A stretch of DNA of 64,000 bases from Eonycteris spelaea (GCA_003508835.1 PUFA01000661.1:61123-125122), one strand, 5' to 3'. Shown: positions 24,435 to 34,435, numbered from the stretch's first letter. The notes: a model not told the origin generated them from the letters alone. Numbers and translations are program-made.

Positions 24435-24860
24435 GCATAATTTAATGTGTATCAAAAGTATAGAATATGCTATACACATATAATGGAATATTATTGAGCC
24501 ATAAAAAGAAATGAAATTCTGATACACTCAACAGCATGGATGAACCCTGAAAACATGTCAAGTGAAATAAACTGGACACAAAAAGACAGTGTATAATTAC
24601 ACTTATATGAAGTAACTAGGATAGGCAAATTCAGAAACAGAAAGTAGAATAGAGGTTACCAGAAGCTGGAGCAGGGAGGGGATTAGGGGGTATGTGAAGG
24701 GAACCAGGAGTTATTATTTAATCGGTACAGAGTTTCTGTTTTGGATGATTAAAAATTCTGGAAATGAATAATGGTGATAATTAAACAACACTGTGAATGT
24801 TCTTCATAATGCCAATGAACTGTACACTTAAAAATGGTTAAAATAATAAATTACTACAAA
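24435..24860 (+). mobile_element. Second, older L1M 3' end, sense
   Basis: 'ataatggaatattattgagccataaaaagaaatgaaattctgatac', 'cagcatggatgaaccctgaaaacatg', 'gaggttaccagaagctggagcagggag' and 'atgaactgtacacttaaaaatggtt' mark an independent L1M 3' end directly after the first. Confidence 0.85.
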
Positions 24861-25620
24861 AAAACTTTTAAAAATATAACCTATATTTTCAACAGGAAGT
24901 TTTAACATGAGTATCAGCCTTAATGGTATTAAAATAAAGAATAGATCACTTATTCTCAAGTTCCTAACTATGGACACCAAAGGAGTCAGTATCAACTCTT
25001 AACTGGCCCTGGTTTAACATTAGTGCCTGAAATGGGTACCAACCTTGTAAATTTTATAAGAAACATTATTTCACTTTGTTGATAGAGTTGAATTGTTTAG
25101 TTTTACCTTTTGAAGAGAGAGAGGAAGAGAACTATACTGAAGAGATGTCTTTATGTGTGGCCTATGCATAATGGTGGTTTTATATAAGGAGTACTTATCC
25201 ACAAAGAATCATGAGAACATGAGTGCAAAATACACTTGTAAGGGTACCATAAATGAATGTGTAACAAATGATATTCAATTCAAAAGTAGAGAGGGTTCCC
25301 ATGGATTGGTAAACCAGAATTTAAACCACTGAACTATCCTCCAAATTCAAACAAAAATTAAAGTCCATTATTTTGATACATGTAATAAAGTGAAATATTT
25401 GATATCTCTATTCCAAAAATGCCAAGATAAAGGTATATAGTATTATAAAAAACACAATAAAAATGACTTTAATAAATCAACATACCCAGAATGGCTAAGG
25501 ATAAAGAATACCAGTTAGGATAATTTAATTCTCTAGTAAACTGGTAATTACCATATATCAAATATCATTCATGGAATAACAAATTTCGAAGAACTAAAAT
25601 GCAATTTCCAAATAATGTAA
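24861..25620. other. Unassigned AT-rich DNA
   Basis: Nothing supported. Confidence 0.5.
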
Positions 25621-25624
25621 AACC

Positions 25625-25895
25625 AAAACAAGACTAGCAAACACTTACCTTGCTCTTACAATATGCCTGGTTTGTTCTAAGCTCTTTATATATACTAACT
25701 CATTTTATCCTCACAACAATCTTCTGAGAAAAGTACTATTATTCCCATTTTACAAATGAGGAAACTGATGTGTAGAGGGGGTCAACCACCTTGTGCTGGC
25801 CCACTGTCTTGCTAGTACGCGGCAAAGCTAGAACTTAAATCCTGGAAGTGTATTTCCCTGGCCTCTTATCTCTTTCAATGCTTTACTATGTCTTG
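25625..25895 (-). mobile_element. MIR SINE, antisense
   Basis: 'tatgcctggtttgttctaagctctttatatatactaactcattttatcctcacaacaatc', 'tactattattcccattttacaaatgaggaaactgatg' and later 'ggcaaagctagaacttaaatcctgg' match a reversed MIR with its core intact. Confidence 0.9.
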
Positions 25896-26470
25896 GTGAC
25901 ATTAAGGCATGGAACATAAAGTTTCACAGGTAAACTCAAAATGCAAAACAGTTTGGGGATCAAATACAATGAAAGCTCTGAGGAAATCATCATATTACAA
26001 CACAGGACAATAAATGACATTCGTAATAACTACTCTGAGAAATAGGGAAGGTTGAAATAGGTTCAGTATACTTAAGTGTTTAAGAAGGAATTGTTTAGTG
26101 CACTTAAAATTCTTCCATCCAAAACAGTCCAAATATGATTTTCAATTCTAAAGGGGTCAAACTTTCAACTATCTAAAATTACTCATTTCCTAGGGCTCCA
26201 AAGCAAAGGGCTGTGCAAAGCAATGTTATTTGCCTTGATCTCATTCTTAAAGATAAGGACCACAGTGATGGTAGTGGTAGTGGTCGAGCTGTGTGTGGAG
26301 GATCATAAATTAAGCTTTCCAGGTGTTTGAATTCCAGGAATGAGAACCTAATACTAAAGATATTAGACAATGTCAAATACCTTGGATATATATATGAACA
26401 AACTCATAGAATTATGTGTGATTATTGTAAAAAGATGAGAATTTGATAAGTAAGTTAATTTTTTTTTTTT
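25896..26470. other. Unassigned DNA
   Basis: No supported feature. Confidence 0.5.
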
Positions 26471-26474
26471 AGTT

Positions 26475-26705
26475 TAGGCTTTGAAGTCATACACAAACCT
26501 GAATTTAAAACCTGGCTTCATTATTTAGGTAATATGAATATTTGACAAGTCAATTTCAAATAACTGAGCCTCAGTTTCCTTCTCTGTAAATTAAAAGGAT
26601 AGTAATTCCTAACTCACAAGGTTGAAAGGTAGTAAACACATGCAAAATGTTGAACACAGTCCCTGGGATATAGCAGATGGTCAATAATGAGTGACTACTA
26701 TTATT
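26475..26705 (+). mobile_element. MIR SINE, sense
   Basis: 'ggctttgaagtcatacacaaacctgaatttaaaacctggcttcatt', 'ctgagcctcagtttccttctctgtaaa', 'aattcctaactcacaaggttgaaaggtag', 'acagtccctgggatatagcagatggtcaataa' follow the MIR order through to the 3' end. Confidence 0.9.
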
Positions 26706-27400
26706 TCCTAAGCTTATTCTACTTTGTCCCCCCAAATATAAGAACCCATTTGTATCAATTAGCAGTCTTTTGGTAGGCTTCCCACAACTATATGAAATAT
26801 ATGCCCTATTCAAAAATGAATTGTACTAAAAAGAACAATACAAAGCCAAACCATCAATGAGATCAGATTTCATAATTCTGATTCTCCCCCCACATCTCTT
26901 CTTGGTTTTATAACCTGTACTCCTTTATCAAAAATATGAATCCTATGATTTTACAACGTCTCAATATTCCTACCATGGGGTTCTGCAATGGATTTATTTT
27001 GATGGTTACCTTTACAAGGGTAATTATCATTGCTTGAAAACCCGCAAAGAAATCCAGGAACAAGGTACATTTTAATAACATATTACAACTGTTTCCATCC
27101 ACCTCGACAGTTGATTGGATTTCACATGGATCATATATTATCACAACACATTTTGACATTACTGCACCACCCCCTTGCCCAACAAATTCACGCGTTACTG
27201 AGCAAAACTCCAGACTGAGAGAGAATGAATGCTGTATAGGCACATCAATACTCAAAACTTGGTGCCCCCAGGAGGGATACTGGTGGAGGGGTGGCATTGT
27301 TCGGAGGGCGGAGGGGGGGGATGGGTTTCGCTGCAAGTGGAAATAAACAGAATCAGAAACTGTTTTGTCCCTTTAAACAAGACAGAGGAGCCCTGTGAGG
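26706..27400. other. Unassigned DNA left of the CpG island
   Basis: No gene demonstrated. Minus-strand frames at 26908-27336 and 27252-27695 overlap others on both strands. A pyrimidine-rich acceptor-like 'tttatttccacttgcag' occurs on the minus strand near 27,333-27,350, but the sequence after it has no recognisable coding content. Confidence 0.45.
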
Positions 27401-27689
27401 CTAGGAACAGAGAAATGAGGGTGAAATGGGCCTGGAGGCAAGAGAGGAGATGGCAACTGCAGGCTGAGAAAGTGTCTGTGTGCCAGAGAGAGGAGGTAGC
27501 AGGCCAGAGTGGAGGCAGAGGAAAGTGGCCCTCTTCCGCCCAGTCTGCAGAATAGGTGCTGCCCCTATGAGTCTGGGGCGACTGAAAGGGAATAGGGACC
27601 CTAACCCCTCCCCCAACCCCCCCCCCAAAAAAAAAGAGGGTAGGGACGAGCTCCTGGTCGCTTTCAAAAGGGGATGCTGCTGTCCCCAC

Positions 27690-27935
27690 CAGCAACCCGG
27701 CGCCGGAGTTGAGGAAAGCAAGGACTCAATACGGATCGTTAGGTTATCGGCCTCAGCTGCCCATCCAGTAGTCTCCACTTCCGCAGGCTCCGCGTTACTA
27801 CGGGCTACCGGGGGCACGCGCCAAGTGACGTCATCCACGCGCGCCAGGACCGCAGTCTGCCTGGCCCGCCCTCTTGGGAAGAGCAGGGCTGGGTAGTTGC
27901 GGGAAGTCTGCGCAGGCGCGCACAGGGGCAACGCG
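27690..27935. promoter_or_regulatory. CpG-island-type promoter with CRE and NRF1-like sites
   Basis: CpG is dense from about 27,690 to 27,935, in a window otherwise almost devoid of it. A perfect palindromic CRE (TGACGTCA) lies at 27,826-27,833, and an NRF1-type site (TGCGCAGGCGCGCA) at 27,909-27,922. There is no clear TATA box. This is the architecture of a housekeeping or germline CpG-island promoter, often bidirectional. A donor-like 'acgtaagt' occurs on the plus strand at 28,035-28,042. The long frames here (27401-28036 minus, 27480-27896 plus) reflect GC content and overlap each other; I do not call either a gene. The target gene is unknown. Confidence 0.65.
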
Positions 27936-28084
27936 AGCATTTTCGTTAGTTTGGGGTTTCGTAGAGTTACCCTGTTACCCAACAAACTACGTCTAATTGC
28001 AAAATCTTGTGAGCACTTAAGAAAAAAATTATTCAAATACGTAAGTCCATTTTGTGCTCCGCCTCTGCCGTATAGGACTGTTCA

Positions 28085-28433
28085 CATACTCATTCATTCC
28101 ATCGCAATTTATTAAAGTCCTACGTACCAGGCAAGTACTCTTAGGGAATCTGATGGACGACGGAGAACGAAACCGACACTGGCCTAGCCTTATGGAAATT
28201 ATCTTCTAGTTGAGAAAGCAATTGAATGTCTGGACAAATTCGCATGACTTCTTAGAGATTTTAAGTGTGTGGAAGGAAAATCAGTTGCTGAAAAACTAAG
28301 GGAGGGTGCCCCTTTAGTTTGAGATGACAAAGAAGTGCCCTCTGAGGAGCTCATTGAACTCAGTAGAGAAACTGGCTCTGTAAAGATTTGGAGGAATGTG
28401 AACCAAGAAGTTTCAACGTGAAGGATCAACATG
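28085..28433 (-). mobile_element. L2 LINE 3' end, antisense (part 1, split by the provirus)
   Basis: The reversed L2 3' end reads 'actcattcattccatcgcaatttattaaagtcctacgtaccaggcaagtactcttaggga', then 'ttatggaaattatcttctagttgaga', then the less conserved part ('gccctctgaggagctcattgaactcagtagaga', 'gatttggaggaatgtga'). It continues after the provirus at 34,436, so the retrovirus integrated into this older LINE. Confidence 0.75.
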
Positions 28434-28437
28434 TTTG
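28434..28437. repeat. Target-site duplication TTTG (left)
   Basis: TTTG directly precedes the 5' LTR and recurs at 34,432-34,435 directly after the 3' LTR. Four bp is the usual target duplication of gammaretrovirus-like integrases. Confidence 0.65.
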
Positions 28438-28840
28438 TGTAAAAGCGAAAAATTCTCCAGTAAGCTAGTCCCAAGGACAAGACAGGGAGTGATATCTTCA
28501 GGTGCCAACTCCCAAGGGAAAAAAAAAGAACCAAACCAATATTGCCTCTGGGGTGCAGATAACAAAACTGTCTACCAGGCCCTGATGGCTACAAGATTTA
28601 GGAGCCCCCAGAAACAAGATATCTTTGTGCTGGACGCTAACAGCTAACTTTTGCTTTTGTAATCTGCTTGCTTGCTTGCTCAAGGCCAACCAGGACTTAG
28701 TTTCAGGCTTTATAAGCTGTGTCCTCCGGAGGCTTGGGGCTGATTCTCTAGTGGAGAGAGTCAGTCGCCGACTGGTTAATAAAGGCTCATAATTAATCTC
28801 AATTGGCTCCGTGGGTTTTAGATTTGAACGTGGCACAACA
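28438..28840 (+). repeat. 5' LTR
   Basis: 403 bp beginning TGTAAAAG and ending ACAACA. It contains a TATAAG box at 28,711-28,716 and an AATAAA at 28,778-28,783, giving a U3-R-U5 order. A 'gcttgcttgctt' triplet-like patch lies before the TATA region. It aligns with 34,038-34,431 along its full length. Confidence 0.92.
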
Positions 28841-28842
28841 TT

Positions 28843-28860
28843 TGGAGGCCCCAGCAAGAT
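28843..28860 (+). other. Primer binding site, tRNA-Gln-like
   Basis: TGGAGGCCCCAGCAAGAT starts two bases after the LTR end. It matches the sequence complementary to the 3' end of tRNA-Gln at about 15 of 18 positions (recalled consensus), a better fit than to tRNA-Pro. Confidence 0.65.
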
Positions 28861-29060
28861 CTCTCTGGGGGAGTGGGGTGGGGAGATCTGCTAAGACCTG
28901 CCACCCCGGCCACCTTGGCTGAGGACCTGCCATTTCCAGTGGACGGCTGCTGAGAGACGTTCCTCAGCTCTGGACACCAGGCAGATTCGCCCAGGAGGGC
29001 AGGTGGACAAAAAGTTCAATTCTGTAACAATTGGGCACGAGCCATCTGGAGCAGCGTCAC

Positions 29061-29068
29061 GGGTGAGT
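29061..29068 (+). promoter_or_regulatory. Probable retroviral major splice donor
   Basis: GG|GTGAGT (GT at 29,063-29,064), about 200 bases after the primer binding site, matches the consensus donor and the usual place of a retroviral leader donor. Confidence 0.5.
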
Positions 29069-29284
29069 AAGGCTGTGCTTAGACCTGTCTGTCTGTGGGT
29101 CCTGGGAACTAATGGAAGGCTGGACGTGTCATAAATTCCCTAGTCTGGTCAAGGACTGAGACGTCAGATCCTGACGCGGTTGGTTTGGTTTTGTACTGGT
29201 TCTGGTTGCTCGGGCACTTGTCTCATGTTGGTCCGTCATCTCTGTGTCTTTAGTGTCTGTTTTTTGAATTTGTAGTGTCTCTAA

Positions 29285-29494
29285 ATGTCACACGTCTTTA
29301 TCCTTCTCCTTACCCTCATAGGTCTATTAATCCTTTTCTCCCTTGGTTTAGCTACCGATGCTCCACCAGACTGGTCCCCGGGACAGCGCGTGGCTCTTGC
29401 TCTAACTTATTTAACTTTTACAGGTATCATATTTTCTCTCACCACTGTTCTGACCGCCATGGTCCAGACCCACTCCGCAGTGTCTCCTCAATAA
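29285..29494 (+). pseudogene. Provirus: ATG-initiated hydrophobic leader in frame with the gag start
   Basis: A 69-codon frame. Codons 1-58 encode two strongly hydrophobic segments (about residues 5-24 and 36-58) separated by a short polar stretch with Pro-Pro-Asp-Trp. The frame runs without interruption into the ATG at 29,459, which by position and by the following Gln-Thr looks like the normal gag start. The residue after that Met is Val instead of the Gly needed for myristoylation. After codon 69 the frame stops, while the matrix sequence continues in another frame, so gag is broken by a frameshift. The layout resembles the glyco-Gag leader of murine leukaemia viruses, but starts at ATG. 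The similarity is positional and topological only. Confidence 0.5.
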
Positions 29495-29637
29495 TTTCAG
29501 AGATTTCAGGCGGCAGGCCCAAGGTTATGGGTCCCGCGTCACCCACTTCGATCTCCAGAGGTTCTGCCAGTTAGATTGGCCCACATTTGGAACAGGGTGG
29601 CCATCAGAGGGGTCACTCAACCTGCAAACAACCTCTC
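29490..29637 (+). pseudogene. Provirus: gag matrix remnant
   Basis: In the third frame this stretch carries the gammaretroviral matrix signature around a Trp-Pro-Thr-Phe-Gly-x-Gly-Trp-Pro motif (near 29,577-29,604). It is out of frame with the presumed gag ATG at 29,459. Homology ends abruptly at about 29,637, where AT-rich sequence begins. The rest of matrix and p12 are missing. Confidence 0.75.
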
Positions 29638-31297
29638 AGATGAAGAAACTGAGGTGCAGGAAGTTTAAATAATTTACTCAGTAGTAAAAGTGAGTTTGTT
29701 TTTGATATTAAAAATACAAGAGTTAAAGAAGCTAATGGGGTGCTGTTAGGCTAATCCTTCTTTGTATTTTAGACTAGAGTGGGAAGAACAGTAGGAAAAT
29801 AGTTGAGTAAATAGGGATTAAAAGCGAAGATGTCATTGAAAGCTCGTGAAGGGATGAATGTACATTTGTATTGGAGATTTGGGTCTAAAGAGTAACTAAA
29901 CATAAATTTATCTACTTTTAGACTCTTATTACAAAATATGTTAGTAAACATATTCTTTTACCATTTTATTACAATTTTTGAAAAATTGTACTATGCAAAA
30001 ACATGACTTTAAAAATTATAAAATTAGTATATTCATAAATTTGCTAACCTATTGAATGCTGAAATATAAAACACAGTTTACAATTGCCTACTTCATTGTT
30101 TTCTCTAAAAATTAAGGCTACTAAGAGTTGCGAATTCTAGTATATGTAAATAAATTACTAGGAATAATACAAGTGAAGGAAAAATTCTGTATGCAAAGTA
30201 TGCAAGGAAAATAAAATATGTTTTGAGATATGAAGGATGTATTTTTAAGAAAAAGAAGAGGAATTTTATCCTAGAAAACTTTCAGGTTATTTAAAGGTCA
30301 TTTGAGGCACAAAAGAGGAAAATAAAGGACAGAAGCATAGGTAACTATATGAAGTTGTAAAGAGAAAGAGAAAATCTTGTTTTATGTAGTCAAGTTGGCT
30401 AAAATTAAATATATTTATCATAAGGTTTTAAAATGAACTTTAATATCAACAGTGTACTGACACAAAACTAGAGTTTGAATTATTGGTCTGTTTCTAATAA
30501 GAGATTGTAAAATATTTTTCTTTACCTGTGAGCAATACACTTAAGAAACAAAGATTCTATATCTTATCAAAGTAATTTATTGTGCTTTATAGGCTTTATT
30601 ATGTCTTTGATTATTTAAAAAACTAATTCTTTTTAACATTAAGAGTGCTAAGGTTTTTTAAATAGTCATATTTACCTTGAAATATTTTATTATCACTTTG
30701 GTTAAATAGATAACTAAGTATTGTTTCATAGTAACCTGTGATCCTATTTAATCAAGTGATCAAACCTTGTGACATTATGACAAATTTCCCAACATAAAAT
30801 CTAAATAGGATCTTTAGTTTTATCTCAAAATAACTTTGAGACTTCCCAGAGAGCACCTGGAAAATCTCAAAGGTTTGGTTCTGTCACTTTGTAAAAGAGA
30901 AATGTTAAGCTAATTCAGTCTATTTGCTATATTAAATTATATGGAAAGCATTGTCAAGTAATAAATGATGCTTGACCTTTTTAAAGTTATTTTATGAATA
31001 CATGTTACTAATACAAGTGTTTTGAAAATTGTATAAAGATCCTAGAAATTTGTCAATATCTTTACTATTTATATCCTTGTATAATGGTATCAGTCATAAT
31101 TTCAGTTATTATAAATTGTTATATGTCATAAATATCAAGAATGGATCTGACTATTCAAAACAAAGGGCTTATAGAGAAGTAAAGGCCATAGCTCTGATTT
31201 AGGCCATGACAGTAAAACTATTACAATAATTAGATAGCTATAATTTGAGTGAATATGTGATCTTGATTTTAAAATTAGAATTTCAGATAATAGGAAA
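29638..31297. other. AT-rich block inside the provirus, origin unknown
   Basis: About 1.66 kb of very AT-rich DNA separates the matrix remnant from the capsid remnant. The first 60 bases ('atgaagaaactgaggtgcaggaag...aaataatttactcag') resemble a reversed MIR core. The rest shows no open frame, LTR or LINE feature that I can name. It may be inserted host DNA, or it may have replaced the p12 region. No target duplication was recognised at its edges. Confidence 0.5.
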
Positions 31298-31960
31298 GAT
31301 CTGTATAACTGGAAACATCAAAACCCTTCTTTCTCAGAGAAACCACAGGAACTAATCTTTCCTTTAGAGACTATTTTCTTTACCCATCAGCCCACCTGGG
31401 ATAACTGTCAACAGCTTCTCCAAGTCCTTTTTGCCTCAGAAGAATGAGAACAGATTCTCTGAGAGGCTACCAAGACTGTAAATGACCCAAATTGGCAGCC
31501 CACCACTAATTCCCTGCGTCCACCATGTCCTCCCATACACTCGTCCACCTTAGGGCCCCAACACTGAACAATGTAAGGAGGCTCTCAATCAGTATCACCA
31601 GCTTCTGCTCCAGGGCCTCCGGTCTGCTGCCAAAAACCTACTAAGCTTTCTAAGGTAAAACGAAGTCATCCAGGCCAAGGATGAATCGCCGGCAGTGTTT
31701 CTAGAATGACTCTTACCTGTTATACACCCCTATTGACCCAGAGGACCCAAATAATAAAACCTTACTTTTGTCAGTCAGTCAGCCCCAGATATTAGAAAAA
31801 AAAAAAAAAGTAACAAAGGATAGGAAGGTTTAAAGACAAGAATTTGACTGAGTTAGTTAAGGTAGCCCTGCACATCTTCAACAACCAGGATGAAGTTAAT
31901 ATCACCCAGACTAAGAAAATAACTAAAGTCCTACTTACAACGATAATCCCCACATTCAGT
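31298..31960 (+). pseudogene. Provirus: gag capsid and downstream remnant
   Basis: Capsid homology starts at about 31,298 with a Leu-Tyr-Asn-Trp-Lys motif and continues with Thr-His-Gln-Pro-Thr-Trp-Asp (near 31,383-31,404), a conserved gammaretroviral capsid block. Several stops and frameshifts follow. The segment at about 31,840-31,930 corresponds to the C-terminal end of capsid or the start of nucleocapsid. No zinc-knuckle is intact. An A-run (31,796-31,809) breaks the frame. Confidence 0.75.
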
Positions 31961-32530
31961 TCTTGAAAACGTCTGCTCTTAACCCAGCCACCCTTTTGCC
32001 TGATGATGACCCTCAATAGCCATTACATGATTGTCTCAAATTCTTAGATAACATCACCTGCTTCAGACCAGACCTGAATGACATCCCTTGGCCACAACCA
32101 GATGCCACACTGTACACCGATGGGAGCAGCTTCGTCTCAGAGGGAGTCAGGTATGCTGGGGCAGCAGTAGTTACCGGAGGGACTGTCATCTGGGCTCAGG
32201 CCCTGAGCCATGGAACATCAGCTCAGTGAGCCGAACTCATTGCTGTGACCCAAGCGCTCCGATAGGGTAAGGAGAAGACAGCCAACATCTATGCAGATAG
32301 CAGGTATGCTTTTGCTACTGCATACATTCATGGGAAACTATATAAAGAGAGATGTTTACTCACCTCAGGGGGGAAGGAAATCAAGAACAGAGAAGAGATC
32401 CTAGCTCTCCTTGAAGCCATCTGGCTGCCTAAAAAGTAGCCATCATACACGGTCCAGGTCACCATAGAACTGAGACTGAGGTAGCTCGGGGCAACTCCTT
32501 TGCTGACTGGACTGCAAAGGAAGCTGCCCC
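31961..32530 (+). pseudogene. Provirus: pol RNase H remnant
   Basis: The end of the reverse transcriptase connection and the RNase H domain are visible. A Tyr-Thr-Asp-Gly-Ser-Ser motif (about 32,112-32,129) carries the first catalytic Asp, and the Glu and second Asp regions follow near 32,233 and 32,295. Stops interrupt it (for example at 32,227-32,229 and 32,263-32,265). Protease and nearly all of reverse transcriptase are absent between the gag remnant and here. Confidence 0.8.
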
Positions 32531-32537
32531 CAAACCA

Positions 32538-33518
32538 GTGGGGCCTATTAGCATTCTGCCAGTTCTGCCCCCCAGAATACTCTCAGACTCACTTGTCTAC
32601 ACCCCTAGAGAACTTGAACTGAGTAGTAAGCTAAAGGGTGTAAAAAGACCCACTAGATGGATTCATCTCCCGGATGGGCGCACCGTAGTACCCAGTGCCC
32701 TAGGTCAGAAACTAGTCTCACTTGTCCATCAGACCACCCACTTAGGAGCTATAAAGTTAATTGAACTGTTAAAAAGAGACTGTTACATTCTGGGGCTGCA
32801 ACAAATAGCCAAGCAGGTATCAGCCCAGTGCCACATCTGCGCACAAGTGAATCCAGGGCCCTCCAAGGGAGTAAAACAAGAGACAAGACTTCGTAGACAG
32901 TCACTGGGGAAACATTGAGAGTTGGATTTCACTGAGGTCAGCCCAGGTTTCAAGTACTTGCTTGTGTTCATTGACACCTCTTCAGGATGGACTGAGGCCT
33001 TCCCCACCAAACAGGAGACAGCTTAGGTAGTAGCAAAAAATTAGTCTCAGAAATAGTGCCTCGATTTGGCCTGCCCATAACACTGGGGTCCAACAATAAC
33101 CCGGTGTTCATCGCCCAGACCAGTCAATCTTTAGCCAGGGTTCTAGAAATTAATTAGAATTTACATTGCATTTACAGGCCTCAGAGCTCAGGACAGGTAG
33201 AGAGGATAAATAGGGCCCTAAAAGAAACTTTAACCAAGTTCAAATTAGAAACTGGTGAAAACTGGGTAAGCCTCCTTCCTTCCCCTTTGTTAAGGACATG
33301 ATGCACCCCTACTGTAAAGAGATCACACCTTATGAAATCATGTTTGAAAGACCTCTCCCATTTCTCCACAACCTAGGAAAAAATGCTCACAGAAATCCTA
33401 ACTTCTTCCTTCTTAAGTCCTTACCGACTCTCCACCTAGTGCGGCGAAAAACTCACCAATTAGTCTCCACAACCAGAGTCCCAACTCAGTCTCACCCAGC
33501 CACAGCCTGCCTCACCTG
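32538..33518 (+). pseudogene. Provirus: pol integrase remnant
   Basis: The N-terminal zinc-binding HHCC part survives as an open stretch to 32,918: a His-x3-His arrangement near 32,728-32,744 and Cys-x2-Cys near 32,831. A stop at 32,916-32,918 then breaks the frame. The catalytic-core start, with its conserved Asp, follows at once in the same frame (about 32,919-33,030). Later core and C-terminal parts, in other frames, run to about 33,500 with many stops. It is not functional. Confidence 0.85.
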
Positions 33519-33539
33519 ATCCTCACTGAGAAGGACCCT

Positions 33540-33845
33540 CCCCAGTTTTAAATGTTTTTTTTTAAATATAACTATTTAGATAAAGTTTTTGTTTGTTTTG
33601 ATATATTCATTTACTGCGTCAACCATTTAAAATCTGTAAAATGAAATAAAAATCTCGTATATTACTTCATACACGTAAGACTAATGTGTTCATAAAGCAT
33701 AGATCTTGCTTCAATTGTATAGCTTTAGATAAGACTTGCTGTTTTTATGCTAACCACTCTAAAATTATATGAGACAGCCTAGCACTAATAAGACAAATGG
33801 TTAAAGATAGAAAAGAATGGCTTAAACGTGGAGAATCTTAGTATG
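33540..33845. other. AT-rich segment replacing most of env
   Basis: The sequence after integrase turns AT-rich, without any surface-glycoprotein similarity, until the transmembrane remnant. Env surface and most of transmembrane are therefore deleted or replaced. Confidence 0.5.
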
Positions 33846-34010
33846 AAAGACTTTTTAATAATACCCCTTATTCTAGCATACCTGGGCCTCCTGTTTGGGC
33901 TCTGCATAATTAATTAGACAACTGCCTATGTCAGAAAATGGGTACAGGCAGTAAAACTCATAGTCCTCAGAACAAACTATCACCCACTCCAGGTCGGGGA
34001 ATCAATGATA
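33846..34010 (+). pseudogene. Provirus: env transmembrane C-terminal remnant
   Basis: A hydrophobic, Leu/Ile-rich stretch followed by a basic segment with Arg-Lys-Trp reads like the membrane anchor and cytoplasmic tail of a gammaretroviral TM protein, just before the 3' LTR where it should be. An in-frame stop interrupts it. No fusion peptide or immunosuppressive-type domain remains. Confidence 0.6.
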
Positions 34011-34021
34011 TGAATTCCCTT

Positions 34022-34037
34022 TGAAAATCGTGGGGAA
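34022..34037 (+). other. Degenerate polypurine tract
   Basis: Purine-rich 'gaaaatcgtggggaa' lies immediately before the 3' LTR, the position of the plus-strand primer. Two pyrimidines interrupt it. Confidence 0.55.
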
Positions 34038-34431
34038 TGTAAAAGTGAAAAATTCTCCAGTAAGCTCGTCCCAAGGACAAGACAGGGAGTGATATCTTCA
34101 GGTGCCAGCTCCCAAGAAAAAAAAAAACAATATTGCCTCTGGGGTGCAGATAACAAAACTATCTACCAAGCCCCGTTTGCTACAAGATTTAGGAGCCCCC
34201 AGAAACAAGATATCTTTGTGCTAGACACTAACAGCTAACTTTTGCTTTTGTAATCTGCTTTCTTGCTTGATCAAGGCCAACCAGGACGTAGTTTCAGGCT
34301 TTATAAGCTGCGTCCTCCGGAGGCTTGGGGCTGAATTCTCTAGTGGGGGGAGTCAGTTGACAGCCGACTAATAAAGGCTCATAATTAATCTCAGTTGGTT
34401 CCATGGGTCTTAGATTTGAATGCGCCAAACT
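34038..34431 (+). repeat. 3' LTR
   Basis: 394 bp beginning TGTAAAAG and ending near CCAAACT (expected CA end mutated). Compared with the 5' LTR it lacks about 12 bases after the poly-A patch and has scattered substitutions. AATAAA lies at 34,370-34,375. The right TTTG target duplication is at 34,432-34,435. Confidence 0.92.
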
Positions 34432-34435
34432 TTTG

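Larger units (their letters stand above)
28438..34431 (+). mobile_element. Defective class I (gammaretrovirus-like) provirus
   Basis: A two-LTR provirus of about 6.0 kb on the plus strand. Order: 5' LTR, glutamine-type primer binding site, hydrophobic leader, gag matrix start, an AT-rich 1.66-kb block of unknown origin, gag capsid, then a jump over protease and reverse transcriptase to RNase H, integrase, a small env transmembrane remnant and the 3' LTR. Stops and frameshifts occur in every coding part, so it makes no functional retroviral protein. By eye the LTRs differ at roughly 25-30 of about 390 positions plus a 12-base indel, indicating an old insertion. It sits inside an antisense L2, which it splits. 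Confidence 0.9.

Noticed and set aside
24156..24527. 123-codon hydrophobic minus-strand frame
   Set aside because: It is antisense to two L1 3' ends. The hydrophobic run comes from A-rich L1 sequence read backwards.
27252..28036. Long frames over the CpG island on both strands (up to 211 codons)
   Set aside because: They overlap each other, follow GC content, have no recognisable domain and cross the likely promoter core.
29275..29574. 99-codon plus-strand frame overlapping the provirus leader
   Set aside because: It is in a different phase from both the hydrophobic leader and the matrix remnant, so it is a shadow frame.
32538..32918. 126-codon plus-strand frame as a stand-alone host gene
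   Set aside because: It is the integrase zinc-binding part of the defective provirus, ended by a stop.
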